Source of the DNA: JAEZFI01 sp044508215 | Lineage (GTDB): Bacteria > Actinomycetota > Acidimicrobiia > Acidimicrobiales > Microtrichaceae | NCBI GenBank assembly: GCA_044508215.1 | Contig: JBIQID010000007.1 | Coordinates: 1-53,801 of the forward strand | DNA: 53,801 nt | Direction: 5' to 3' | Part shown: in pieces, positions 7,391-15,603 of the stretch | Position numbering within the stretch: position 1 is the stretch's first letter | How the letters are laid out: each line of letters begins with the position of its first letter | Notes under the pieces: generated by a model | Databases searched by the model: none | Told to the model about the DNA's origin: nothing | What the model saw: only the letters and a program-made list of their open reading frames with translations | Position numbers and translations under genes: made by a program

Positions 7391-7401
7391 CGGCTGCTCC
7401 A

Positions 7402-7407
7402 TAGGAT
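7402..7407 (+). promoter_or_regulatory. -10 hexamer of ychF
   Basis: TAGGAT, 9 nt before the ATG at 7417, with no convincing Shine-Dalgarno between, so likely leaderless or near-leaderless. Confidence 0.5.
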
Positions 7408-7416
7408 GAGCGGCGC

Positions 7417-8493
7417 ATGGAGAAGTTCGGGTTCGTCGGCCTGCCCAACGCAGGGAAGTCATCGCTCTACAACGCGCTCGCGGGGGGTGGAGCGCTCGCC
7501 GCTCCGTACGCCTTCGCCACCGTGGATCCGAACGTCGGCGTCGCCAAGGTGCCCGACCCCCGGCTCGACGCGCTGGCCGAGATGTCCCAGACGAAGGTCG
7601 TCATCCCGGCATCGGTGCAGTTCGTCGACATCGCCGGCCTGGTGAAGGGCGCGGCCCAGGGGGAGGGGCTCGGCAACCGGTTCCTCTCCCACATCAGGGA
7701 GGTCGACGCGATCGTCTACGTGCTGCGAGCCTTCGTCGACGACGACGTCCCGGGCTCGCACGACCCCCTCGACCAACTGGAGACCCTCGAGATCGAGCTC
7801 GTCTACGCGGACGTCGAGACCCTGGAGAAGCAGCTCGACAAGCGCCGGAAGGCGGCGCGGTCCGACCCGGCCGTGGCCGACGAGGTGAAGGCAGCCGACG
7901 CCGCGCTCGAGGCGCTCGGCCGCGGGGTGCCCATCTACCGGGCCGGTCTCGACGACGAGACCCGCGCCCTGCTCCGCCCCTGGTTCCTCCTCACCGACAA
8001 GGTGGCGATGGCGGTCGTGAACATCGACGAGGACCAGCTGGCGGACCCCGACGCCGTCACCGCCGGGGTGGCGGAGGCCCTCGGCCCCGGCGCCGAGGTG
8101 ATCCCTGCCTGCATCCAGCTCGAAGCGGAGGCCGTCCTCCTCGACGCCGAGGAGCGGGCCGAGATGCTCGAGGCCCTCGGCCTCGGCGACGGCGCCCTGT
8201 CACGGTTCCTCCGCACCGCGTACCACCTGCTCGGGCTGCGCACGTTCTTCACCACGGGGGAGAAGGAGACGCGGGCGTGGACCTTCCGCGCCGGGGCGAC
8301 CGCTCCTGAGGCGGCCGGCGTCATCCACACCGACTTCCAGCGCGGGTTCATCCGCGCCGAGTGCATCGGGTGGGAGGAGCTCCTGGCCGCAGGCTCGTGG
8401 GCCAGGGCCCGAGAGGCCGGGACCCTCCGGGTGGAGGGCAAGGACTACGTCGTGGAGGACGGCGACGTGATGGAGTTCCGGTTCAACGTCTGA
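7417..8493 (+). CDS. ychF: Redox-regulated ATPase YchF (Obg family)
   Basis: 358 residues, the usual size. The P-loop GLPNAGKSSLYNAL lies at about residues 7-20, with the switch motif FVDIAGLVKGAAQGEGLGN, NIDE in the place of the G4 motif (the reason YchF prefers ATP over GTP), and a C-terminal TGS domain ending YVVEDGDVMEFRFNV. Universally conserved ribosome-associated P-loop NTPase linked to stress and redox responses. First gene of a tight group with DUF192 and rsmI; the next start follows after 7 nt. Confidence 0.96.
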   Translation: MEKFGFVGLPNAGKSSLYNALAGGGALAAPYAFATVDPNVGVAKVPDPRLDALAEMSQTKVVIPASVQFVDIAGLVKGAAQGEGLGNRFLSHIREVDAIVYVLRAFVDDDVPGSHDPLDQLETLEIELVYADVETLEKQLDKRRKAARSDPAVADEVKAADAALEALGRGVPIYRAGLDDETRALLRPWFLLTDKVAMAVVNIDEDQLADPDAVTAGVAEALGPGAEVIPACIQLEAEAVLLDAEERAEMLEALGLGDGALSRFLRTAYHLLGLRTFFTTGEKETRAWTFRAGATAPEAAGVIHTDFQRGFIRAECIGWEELLAAGSWARAREAGTLRVEGKDYVVEDGDVMEFRFNV

Positions 8494-8500
8494 GGCAGGG

Positions 8501-8842
8501 ATGGAGACGACGTCACAGCGCTGGCTGGTGAAGGGGGACGTGGTGCTCGCCAGCCTCGACGTGGCGGACTCCCGGAGGTCCCGCCGGCGAGGCCTGCTGG
8601 GCCGTGACGGCGCCGACGGTGCGCTCCTCCTGCCGCGCACCCGCTCGATCCACACCTTCGGGATGAGGTTCCCCATCGACGTGGCGTTCTGCGACGACGA
8701 CCTGACCGTGCTGCGGGTGATGACCGTCCCGCCGTGCCGGCTCGTGCTGCCCCGACCCGGGGAGCGGTGCGTGATCGAGACCGAGGCCGGCCTCCTCCAG
8801 AAGTGGCAGGTGGAGGTCGGCGACCGGCTCGAGTCCAGATGA
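8501..8842 (+). CDS. DUF192 family protein
   Basis: 113 residues with the family core RRRGLLGRDG, ALLLPRTRSIHTFGMRFPID, VAFCDDD and VLRVMTVPP. In relatives the SIHTFGM segment forms a conserved pocket; biochemical function is not established. There is no signal peptide here, so it is probably cytoplasmic, whereas many DUF192 proteins are exported. Its stop overlaps the start of rsmI as ATGA. Confidence 0.85.
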   Translation: METTSQRWLVKGDVVLASLDVADSRRSRRRGLLGRDGADGALLLPRTRSIHTFGMRFPIDVAFCDDDLTVLRVMTVPPCRLVLPRPGERCVIETEAGLLQKWQVEVGDRLESR

Positions 8843-9687
8843 CCGCCGGGCCCGGCGCAGCCACGCTGCGTGTCGTCGGCACCCCGATCGGCAACCTCGG
8901 CGACCTGTCACCCAGGGCCAGGGAGGCCCTCGAGCGGGCTGACCTCGTGGCGTGCGAGGACACGCGCCGCACCGGGCGCCTCTTCTCTGCGCTCGGCATC
9001 GCCCCTCCGCGCTTCGTGGTGGTGAACGACCACTCGGAGGCTGCAGCCGTGGAGGGGCTGCTCGCCGCCCTCCGCTCGGGTCGCGAGGTGGTGCTCGTGT
9101 CCGACGCCGGGATGCCGTCGGTGTCCGACCCCGGGGCGAGGCTGGTCGACGCCGCGCTGGAGGCCGGGGTGCCGGTCGAGGTCGTGCCCGGTCCCAGTGC
9201 GGTCCTGGCCGCGCTCGTCGCCTCCGGCCTCGTGGGCGACCGGTTCTGCTTCGAGGGCTTCGTGCCGCGGAAGGGGCCCTCGCGGGCCGAGCGGATCGCC
9301 GCCCTCCGGTCGGAGCCTCGGATCGCGGTGCTGTTCGAGGCGCCGCACCGGGTCCGCCGCCTCGTCGACGACCTGCGCGAGGCCCTCGGCGACGAGCGCG
9401 TCGTGGCGATCAGCCGGGAGCTCACGAAGCTCCACGACGAGACCTGGAGGGGAACGCTCGCCGCCGCCGTCGAGCACCTCGCCGAACGTGAGCCGCGCGG
9501 CGAGTACGTGCTGGTGCTGGCCGGCGCCGCGCCCGAGGAGGTCCACGACGAGCAGCTCCGCGCTGCCCTCCACGAAGCGCTCGCGTCCGGCACCACGCGG
9601 CGGGACGCGGTCGACGAGGTCGCCGCGGCGTTCGGGGTGGGACGGCGCCGCGTGTACGAGCTGGCGCTCGGCGGCGACGACCGCTGA
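8839..9687 (+). CDS. rsmI: 16S rRNA 2'-O-ribose C1402 methyltransferase
   Basis: 282 residues. RsmI methylates the 2'-OH of C1402 in the decoding centre. Family motifs in order: VVGTPIGNLGD, DLVACEDTRRTGRL, VLVSDAGMPSVSDPG, VPGPSAVLAALVASGL and FCFEGFVPRK. The C-terminal helical region ends near a helix-turn-helix-like segment (VDEVAAAFGVGRRRVYEL). ATG at 8839 overlaps the DUF192 stop. In mycobacteria rsmI sits in the same neighbourhood as tatD and ksgA, as here. Confidence 0.95.
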   Translation: MTAGPGAATLRVVGTPIGNLGDLSPRAREALERADLVACEDTRRTGRLFSALGIAPPRFVVVNDHSEAAAVEGLLAALRSGREVVLVSDAGMPSVSDPGARLVDAALEAGVPVEVVPGPSAVLAALVASGLVGDRFCFEGFVPRKGPSRAERIAALRSEPRIAVLFEAPHRVRRLVDDLREALGDERVVAISRELTKLHDETWRGTLAAAVEHLAEREPRGEYVLVLAGAAPEEVHDEQLRAALHEALASGTTRRDAVDEVAAAFGVGRRRVYELALGGDDR

Positions 9688-9726
9688 GGTCGCCGGCCGC
9701 GGCTCGCCGCTCCTCGCGCCGACCGT

Positions 9727-9732
9727 TACCGT
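9727..9732 (+). promoter_or_regulatory. -10 hexamer of the PfkB kinase-polysaccharide operon
   Basis: TACCGT with exactly 7 nt to the GTG at 9740, the spacing expected for a leaderless transcript. Confidence 0.5.
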
Positions 9733-9739
9733 GTCGCCG

Positions 9740-10735
9740 GTGCCCCACGACATCGCAGTCCTCGGTATCGGAAACGCGCTGGTCGACGTGATCAGCCAGG
9801 AGCCCGACGAGCTCCTCGACCGCCTCGGCCTCGCCAAGGGCGGGATGCAGCTCATCGACGAGGCGCGGATGGCCGAGCTCTACGAGGAGATGGGGCCGGG
9901 CCTGGAGACCTCAGGAGGGTCGGCGGCGAACACGATGGCGGGCCTCGCCTCGCTCGGCGTGGACGCCCACTACGTGGGACGGGCCAGGGACGACCAGCTG
10001 GGGCGCGTCTTCGCCCACGACATCCGGTCGATCGGGGTCGGGTGGACCCAGGAGCTCGCCACGGACGGCCCTGCCACCGGGTGCTGCCTGGTGCTCGTCA
10101 CCCCCGACGCCCAGCGCACGATGAACACGTTCCTCGGGGCGTCCGCGCTGTTGGGACCCGAGGACATCGACGAGCGCCTGGTGGCCTCGGCGGCGATCGT
10201 CTACCTCGAGGGCTACCTGTTCGACCGGCCCGAGGCGCAGGCGGCCTTCCGAGCCGCCGCGTCGGCGGCCAACGCCGCAGGCAGCCAGGTGGCGCTCACG
10301 CTGTCCGACACCTTCTGCGTGGAGCGCCACCGTGAGGCGTTCGTGTCGCTGGTCGAGGACCACGTCGACGTGCTGTTCGCGAACGAGGCGGAGATCCTGT
10401 CGCTGTATCAGCTCGACGACGTCGACGAGGCGGCGGCCCGGGCGGCGAAGTCCACCCCGATCGTGGTCGTCACCCGCTCCGAACAGGGCGCGATCGTGCA
10501 CTCCGACGGCAAGGTGATCGCCGTGCCGGCGGAACCGGTCGACGCGGTGGTCGACACGACCGGCGCCGGCGACCAGTTCGCTGCCGGCTTCCTCGCCGGG
10601 CTCTCGAACGGCGACCCGCTGGAGCGGTGCGCCCGGATGGGCGCCGTCGCCGCCGCCGAGGTCATCTCCCACATCGGCCCCCGCCCCCAGACCGAGCTGC
10701 GGCGGCTGGTCGACGAGCGCCTCGGCACCGCATGA
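9740..10735 (+). CDS. PfkB-family carbohydrate/adenosine kinase
   Basis: 331 residues. PfkB signature 1 region is SGGSAANTMAGLASLG and signature 2 is DTTGAGDQFAAGFLAGLSNG, with the catalytic Asp in DTTGAGD. The sequence most resembles the bacterial adenosine-kinase-like branch (GIGNALVDVI start, DIRSIGV, LGASALL), but sugar kinases cannot be excluded. Start is GTG at 9740, preceded 7 nt upstream by TACCGT. The stop overlaps the start of the O-antigen-ligase-like gene (ATGA), so a salvage-type kinase heads an exopolysaccharide operon. Confidence 0.85.
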   Translation: MPHDIAVLGIGNALVDVISQEPDELLDRLGLAKGGMQLIDEARMAELYEEMGPGLETSGGSAANTMAGLASLGVDAHYVGRARDDQLGRVFAHDIRSIGVGWTQELATDGPATGCCLVLVTPDAQRTMNTFLGASALLGPEDIDERLVASAAIVYLEGYLFDRPEAQAAFRAAASAANAAGSQVALTLSDTFCVERHREAFVSLVEDHVDVLFANEAEILSLYQLDDVDEAAARAAKSTPIVVVTRSEQGAIVHSDGKVIAVPAEPVDAVVDTTGAGDQFAAGFLAGLSNGDPLERCARMGAVAAAEVISHIGPRPQTELRRLVDERLGTA

Positions 10736-12150
10736 CCGCCATCCGGCTGCCGCGCCGCGAGCTCGGCGGCACGCCCGGCTCGGGGACGGCGACCCGGATC
10801 CTGGCGGTGGGCGCCGCTCTCGTCGTCGCCCTCTTCCTGGCCACCCTCGGCACGTCGCTCGTGGCCATCGTCGGGCTGGCGGTGCTGCTGCTCCTGGTGC
10901 TGGCAGGAGCGCTGGCCATGGCCAACCCAGAGCTGCTCGTGCCCATCGCGATCTACTCGATGTGGTTCGAAGGGATCGCGTACGGGCCGTTCAGCGTGGG
11001 CCGCCTGGTGGCGGTGATCATCCCGGTGATCATCGTCGCCCGGATCCTCACGACGCCCTGGCGGCCGCCGGCGCTCCAGCGCCGTGCCTGGATGCCCGTG
11101 GCGGCGCTGATGCTCTGGGCGTGGTGCGGCGCCTTCTACACGACGAGCTTCGCCGGAGGGTGGCTGCAGGGGTACTTCACCTTGTTCCTCGGCGTCATCT
11201 ACTACGTCGCGTTCGCGCTGTTCACCGAGTCGCCCCAGCAGCTCAGCCGCCTGCTGATCGGCTGGGTGTGGGTCGGGTCGGTCGCGTCGATCCTCTCCGA
11301 CATCGCCCACTTCGGCTTCGGGTACCGCACCAGCGGCTTCACCGGGAACCCGAACATCTTCGCCGTCTACCTCGTGGCCGGGCTGCCGATCATCGCCGTG
11401 CTCCTGCGCCGCCCGGAGACGACGAAGCGGCAGCGCACCTGGCTCTGGCTGAGCATCCCGATCTTCCTGTCGGCGCTCATCGCGTCCGGCTCCCGCATGG
11501 GCCTCATCATGGGGGGCGTCGTCGGGGCGTACATCTTCGCCACCCTCCCCGGCATCTCGCTGCAGCGACGCATCGTCAACATCATCGGCGGTGGCATCTT
11601 CATGGGGATCACCGGCCTCACGTTCATCCTGTTGAACCCCGAGCGGTTCAGCCCGGCGGCGTTCGTCAGCGACCGGGGTGCGGGGCGGATCGACCTCTGG
11701 ACGGCGGGGATGCAGATGCTGCGCGAGAGCCCGTTCCTCGGGAAGGGCCTCGGCGGCTTCCGCCTCAACGTCTTCGACCGCATCCAGGCCACGAGCGGTG
11801 CCGACCTGAACGTGATCCGCCAGCCCGAGTTCATCCGGGCCGGCGCCGTGGAGTCCCACAACCTGTACCTGACGGTGGCGATCGACCTCGGCTTCATCGG
11901 GTTCGTCCTCTACTTCGGGGTGATCGCCGTGACGTTCGTGAACCTCTGGCAGAAGCGCGACTCCGAGTGGCGGGACCTCGTGTGGGCGTTCGGCGGCATC
12001 CTCGGGGCGCTGCTCGTGGGCTCGATGTTCGGCAGCCAGATCAACAGCAAGCTGCAGTGGGCCATCGTCGGCATCGCCGCGGCGCTGTGGGTGCGGGAAC
12101 GGGTCACGCCGCCCCGCCGGCCCGTGCACGTGGGGAGCCTCCCGGGATGA
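10732..12150 (+). CDS. O-antigen ligase/polymerase-like membrane protein
   Basis: 472 residues with about ten to twelve hydrophobic segments. The Wzy_C-type region shows RIDLWTAGMQMLRESPFLG followed by a large loop and ESHNLYLTVAIDLGF; the conserved His in the ESHN motif is typical of O-antigen ligases and polymerases. Likely polymerises or transfers lipid-linked glycan units on the outer face of the membrane. ATG at 10732 overlaps the kinase stop, and its own stop overlaps the next start (ATGA). It forms a polysaccharide set with the two Wzz-like proteins, sugar transferase and GT2 of this window. Confidence 0.88.
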   Translation: MTAIRLPRRELGGTPGSGTATRILAVGAALVVALFLATLGTSLVAIVGLAVLLLLVLAGALAMANPELLVPIAIYSMWFEGIAYGPFSVGRLVAVIIPVIIVARILTTPWRPPALQRRAWMPVAALMLWAWCGAFYTTSFAGGWLQGYFTLFLGVIYYVAFALFTESPQQLSRLLIGWVWVGSVASILSDIAHFGFGYRTSGFTGNPNIFAVYLVAGLPIIAVLLRRPETTKRQRTWLWLSIPIFLSALIASGSRMGLIMGGVVGAYIFATLPGISLQRRIVNIIGGGIFMGITGLTFILLNPERFSPAAFVSDRGAGRIDLWTAGMQMLRESPFLGKGLGGFRLNVFDRIQATSGADLNVIRQPEFIRAGAVESHNLYLTVAIDLGFIGFVLYFGVIAVTFVNLWQKRDSEWRDLVWAFGGILGALLVGSMFGSQINSKLQWAIVGIAAALWVRERVTPPRRPVHVGSLPG

Positions 12151-13607
12151 CGGCGGTCGACGCCCGGCGCTCCTCCCCGGCGGCGATGGACGACCGCCCG
12201 CCGCCTCCGCCCCGCCCGCGGCACGGCTCCTACGGCCCCGCCCCGATCGACCTCCGGATGCGCTGGCCCCTCCGGCGCTGCATCGTGGTGGCGGCGCTCG
12301 TCGGTGCCATCGTGGCCAACCTGGTCGTCGCGGTGGTGCAGGACACCCGGTACGAGGGCCAGGTGATGCTCCTCGGGTTGAAGATGGACGGCGCCCACGC
12401 CGACCTCGGCGTCCAGTACGTGGACTCCCGGCTCCAGTCGCTCACCTCCCTCGCCCGTTCCGAGCCGTACCTGGTGGAGCTGGCGCGGCGAGCCGGCGTC
12501 CAGACCGACATCGCCGAGCTGCGGGAGATGGTCACCGCCACCCGCCCGAAGCTCGGGGTCCTGATCACCATCACGATCACGGGCACCGACGAGGCGCTGG
12601 TGCGCTCGCTGTCCGAGCAGGCGGTCCCGGCGCTCGACACGATGGTCGACCGGGTCCGGGCCGGCTCGATGGTGGTGCTCGACGACGAGGGCCGGAACCC
12701 GTTCACGGGCGAGACCTCGGACTACACGGGGCCGCTCTACACCGACATGTTCCGCGGCGCGCCGTTCATCCAGTCGATCGAGCCGTCCGTGGTGAAGACG
12801 GGGTTCGCCGGCGGCGGGCTCGCGGTGCTGCTCCTCCTGACCTGGGCGCTCTGGTCGCACGAACGGCGCGTGCGGGTCACGACGGTCGAGGACCTCGACT
12901 CGCTCCTGTCGATGCCGCTCATCGGCTCGCTGCACCGGCCGACGCTGCTGCGCCGGGACCTCCAGCGTGACGTCGCGCGCGGCCTCGCCCTCACGGTGGA
13001 CGGGCTGGCCGGTGGGCCGCGGGTGCTCGCCGTCGCAGGCTGCGGCACGCGGCGTGAGCGCGCGATCGCCACCTTGTCCCTCGGCGCCGGGCTGGTCGCC
13101 ACGCTCGACGCGCCGGTGGTGCTCGTCGACCTCGACGTGCGAAACGGCTCGCTGTCGCGGCTGTGCGGCGCCGTCACCGGGTTGCCGTGGAGGTCGCTCC
13201 GCCGGTCGCGCCGCGGCGTCAGCGACGCGGTGGCCATGCACGTCCCGCCGGAGGGCCTGGTGCGGCGCATCCCCCGGGGGAAGCTCCCTCTCGCGCTGCG
13301 CGACCTGCTGGAGCGGGGCGACGATCGCCTCCAGCTGCTGCCGGTCGGGACCCACGTCGGCGCCGAGGGGTTCGCCGACGACGGGGCGCTGGTGGAGGTG
13401 GTCGACCAGCTCGCACCTCGGGGCATCGTCGTGGCGCACCTGCCGGACGTGCCGGGGCCCACGATGGTGAGCGATGTGCTCGGGCGCACCCAGCTGGCGA
13501 TCCTGGTCCTCAAGGACGGCTGGGCCGAGCTCGACGAGGCGATGGCCGCAGCCGACGTGCTGCGCGCCGGAGCGCCGCGCTCGGGCTACCTGCTCCTCGA
13601 GGACTGA
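12147..13607 (+). CDS. Wzz/BY-kinase-like polysaccharide chain-length protein with degenerate P-loop
   Basis: 486 residues. Proline-rich cytoplasmic N-terminus, membrane segment at about 45-65, extracytoplasmic Wzz-like domain, second membrane segment at about 213-234, then a cytoplasmic CpsD-like domain. That domain keeps a Walker A'-like VVLVDLDVRNGS (about 325). The expected Walker A has instead VLAVAGCGTRRERAIATLSL, with no GxxxxGK[ST] and no catalytic Lys, and there is no Tyr cluster at the C-terminus. It therefore probably cannot phosphorylate tyrosine but may still scaffold polymer length control. It has a relative at 16704-18041 with the same defect. Its start overlaps the upstream stop. 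Confidence 0.8.
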   Translation: MTAVDARRSSPAAMDDRPPPPPRPRHGSYGPAPIDLRMRWPLRRCIVVAALVGAIVANLVVAVVQDTRYEGQVMLLGLKMDGAHADLGVQYVDSRLQSLTSLARSEPYLVELARRAGVQTDIAELREMVTATRPKLGVLITITITGTDEALVRSLSEQAVPALDTMVDRVRAGSMVVLDDEGRNPFTGETSDYTGPLYTDMFRGAPFIQSIEPSVVKTGFAGGGLAVLLLLTWALWSHERRVRVTTVEDLDSLLSMPLIGSLHRPTLLRRDLQRDVARGLALTVDGLAGGPRVLAVAGCGTRRERAIATLSLGAGLVATLDAPVVLVDLDVRNGSLSRLCGAVTGLPWRSLRRSRRGVSDAVAMHVPPEGLVRRIPRGKLPLALRDLLERGDDRLQLLPVGTHVGAEGFADDGALVEVVDQLAPRGIVVAHLPDVPGPTMVSDVLGRTQLAILVLKDGWAELDEAMAAADVLRAGAPRSGYLLLED

Positions 13608-13613
13608 TCGTCG

Positions 13614-14366
13614 ATGACCACCTGGACCGACAACCACTGCCACCTCCCCGCCGAAGGGGCCGCCGAGGTGGTCGAGGACGCAGCGCGGAGCGGTGTGGTC
13701 CGCCTGGTCGACGTGGGCTGCGACCTCGCCTCGTCGGAGGCTGCGATCGCCCGAGCCCGCGAGCTGGAGGGCGTGTGGGCGACGGTGGGGGTCCACCCCC
13801 ACGAGGCGTCCGGCGGCGTCGAGGGGATCGAGGACCTGCTCGCGGACCCGGCGGTGGTGGCCGTGGGCGAGTGCGGCCTCGACCACCACTACATGCACTC
13901 GCCCGCCGACGCGCAGCGGGAGGCGTTCGCCTCGCAGATCGACATGGCGCTGCGGCACGACCTGCCGCTCGTGATCCACACCCGGGAGGCGTGGGACGAG
14001 ACGTTCGACGTGCTCGCGGGCGTCGGCGTGCCGTCGCGCACCGTGTTCCACTGCTTCACCGGGGGGCCGGAGGAGGCGCGCCGGTGCCTCGACCTCGGCG
14101 CCGTGCTGTCGTTCAGCGGGATCGTGTCCTTCCCCTCCGCTCCCGAGGTGCGCGAGGCGGCGCAGCTCTGCCCGCCGGACCGCTACCTGGTCGAGACCGA
14201 CAGCCCGTACCTCGCTCCCGTGCCGCACCGCGGACGGAGGAACCGCCCCGCGCTGGTGGTGCGGGTGGGCGAGGTGCTCGCGGAGGTCCGCGACGTGCCG
14301 GTCGAGGAGGTCGCACGGCAGACCTCGGCCACGGCGGAGGCGATCTACCGCTTCGGGTCGCGATGA
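13614..14366 (+). CDS. tatD: TatD-family metal-dependent deoxyribonuclease
   Basis: 250 residues. The TIM-barrel hydrolase metal motifs are all present: DNHCHLP at the N-terminus, GVHPHEA, VAVGECGLDHHYMHS, LPLVIHTREAWDE, HCFTGG and LVETDSPYLAP. TatD enzymes have 3'-5' exonuclease activity and are linked to DNA repair and quality control. It starts 6 nt after the Wzz-like gene and overlaps the next gene by ATGA, opening a tatD-X-rsmA-ispE block. Confidence 0.94.
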   Translation: MTTWTDNHCHLPAEGAAEVVEDAARSGVVRLVDVGCDLASSEAAIARARELEGVWATVGVHPHEASGGVEGIEDLLADPAVVAVGECGLDHHYMHSPADAQREAFASQIDMALRHDLPLVIHTREAWDETFDVLAGVGVPSRTVFHCFTGGPEEARRCLDLGAVLSFSGIVSFPSAPEVREAAQLCPPDRYLVETDSPYLAPVPHRGRRNRPALVVRVGEVLAEVRDVPVEEVARQTSATAEAIYRFGSR

Positions 14367-14734
14367 CGTCGATCGTCGGGGGCTCGCGCGGGCCGTCGGG
14401 CAGGCCGCCGCTCCGCATCGTCCTGGCCGCGCTGGTCACCGTCGTCCTGGTGGCGGTGTGGGCGGCGGGCGCGCTCCTCGGTGACGGCGGAGATGACCCG
14501 TCGAGCGCCGATGCGCCCGGCCCGACCACGACGGCGGCTCCGGCGACCACCACCACGACGGAGGCGCCTCTCGTCGACGTGGAGCCCGGCTGGCCCCGGA
14601 AGGGGATGAGCCGGTTCGGCGAGTCCGAGGAGTCGAAGCAGCTGCGCGAGTCGCTGCCCCCGACGTCCACCACCTCGTCGACGACCAGCTCGCTGCCGGA
14701 CGGGTCCACCTCGCTGCCCCGGCGGGGCGGATGA
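14363..14734 (+). CDS. Small single-pass membrane protein with Thr-rich extracellular tail
   Basis: 123 residues of unknown function. Short basic N-terminus, one membrane segment (LRIVLAALVTVVLVAVWAAG, about 17-36), then an external Thr/Pro/Ala-rich linker (TTTAAPATTTTTEAP), a compact GWPRKGMSRFGESEESKQL patch and a second Ser/Thr-rich stretch. Overlaps tatD upstream and rsmA downstream (ATGA at both ends), so it is firmly part of this operon. In mycobacteria the slot between tatD and ksgA holds rpfB, a cell-wall resuscitation factor. No DUF348, G5 or lytic domain is visible here, so this is at most a positional counterpart. Confidence 0.8.
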   Translation: MTSIVGGSRGPSGRPPLRIVLAALVTVVLVAVWAAGALLGDGGDDPSSADAPGPTTTAAPATTTTTEAPLVDVEPGWPRKGMSRFGESEESKQLRESLPPTSTTSSTTSSLPDGSTSLPRRGG

Positions 14735-15603
14735 CCGACCTGCCGCCACTCCTGACCCAGCGCGACGTCCGTGGGCTCCTCGAGGGCGCCGGGACGGGGC
14801 CCCGCCGGTCGCTCGGCCAGAACTTCGTGGTCGACCCGAACACCATCCGGCGCATCGTGCGCCTCTCGGCCGTGGCGCCGGGGGAGACCGTGGTCGAGGT
14901 GGGCCCGGGCCTCGGCTCGCTCACCATCGGGCTGCTCGAGGCCGGCGCCCGCGTGGTGGCGGTGGAGAAGGACCGCGACCTCGCCCGCTCGCTCGTCGAA
15001 CGGCTGCGTCCTGCGGTGGAGCGGGGCGACCTGCGCGTCGTGGAGGGCGACGCCCTGGAGCGCAGCTGGGTGCAGCACCTCCACGGGCCCGCGGCGATGG
15101 TGGCGAACCTGCCCTACAACGTGGCGACGACCATCGTGATCGACGTGCTCGACCACGTGCCCGAGGTCTCCCGCCTGCTCGTCATGGTCCAGAAGGAGGT
15201 CGCGGACCGGATGGCGGCAGGCCCCGGCGACCCGGCCCACGGGCTGCCGTCCGTGAGGATCGCCCGCCGCGGGCGTGCGCGGCGGGTGGGCGTCATCGGG
15301 CCCGACGTGTTCTGGCCGAGGCCACGGGTCGATTCGGCGCTGGTGGAGGTGGTGCGCCACCCCGACGCCCCGGTGCTCGACCCCGCGGCCGAGGCGACCT
15401 TCGTCGAGCTGTCCCGAGCCGGCTTCGCCCAGCGCCGCAAGACCCTCCGCCGCGCGCTCGCCGCCGTGCGCGACGCTCGGGACGTGGTGGAGGCGATCGA
15501 GGCCGCCGGGCTCTCGCCCGACGTGCGGGCGGAGCAGCTCTCGGTGGAGGACTGGGTCGCGCTCACCCGCCTGCTTTCGCCGGCCGACGGGGAGGCGGGA
15601 TGA
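14731..15603 (+). CDS. rsmA: 16S rRNA A1518/A1519 dimethyltransferase
   Basis: 290 residues. RsmA (KsgA) dimethylates two adjacent adenines near the 3' end of 16S rRNA during small-subunit assembly. Seen: RRSLGQNFVVDPNTIRRIV at the start, motif I VVEVGPGLGSLTIGLLEAG, the acidic VAVEKD, catalytic motif IV NLPYN, FWPRPRVDSALV, and the C-terminal FAQRRKTLRRAL. Start ATG at 14731 overlaps the preceding stop; its own stop overlaps ispE. Confidence 0.96.
   Translation: MTDLPPLLTQRDVRGLLEGAGTGPRRSLGQNFVVDPNTIRRIVRLSAVAPGETVVEVGPGLGSLTIGLLEAGARVVAVEKDRDLARSLVERLRPAVERGDLRVVEGDALERSWVQHLHGPAAMVANLPYNVATTIVIDVLDHVPEVSRLLVMVQKEVADRMAAGPGDPAHGLPSVRIARRGRARRVGVIGPDVFWPRPRVDSALVEVVRHPDAPVLDPAAEATFVELSRAGFAQRRKTLRRALAAVRDARDVVEAIEAAGLSPDVRAEQLSVEDWVALTRLLSPADGEAG

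Noticed and set aside
10962..13607. One 881-codon frame covering the polymerase and the Wzz-like protein
   Set aside because: Only its last part is the real Wzz-like frame; the first part is the out-of-frame reading of the polymerase gene. ATG at 12147 with ATGA overlap is the true start.
11910..14228. A 772-codon minus-strand open frame
   Set aside because: Antisense to the polymerase, Wzz-like and tatD genes, which have clear motifs. Composition is typical of a shadow frame.
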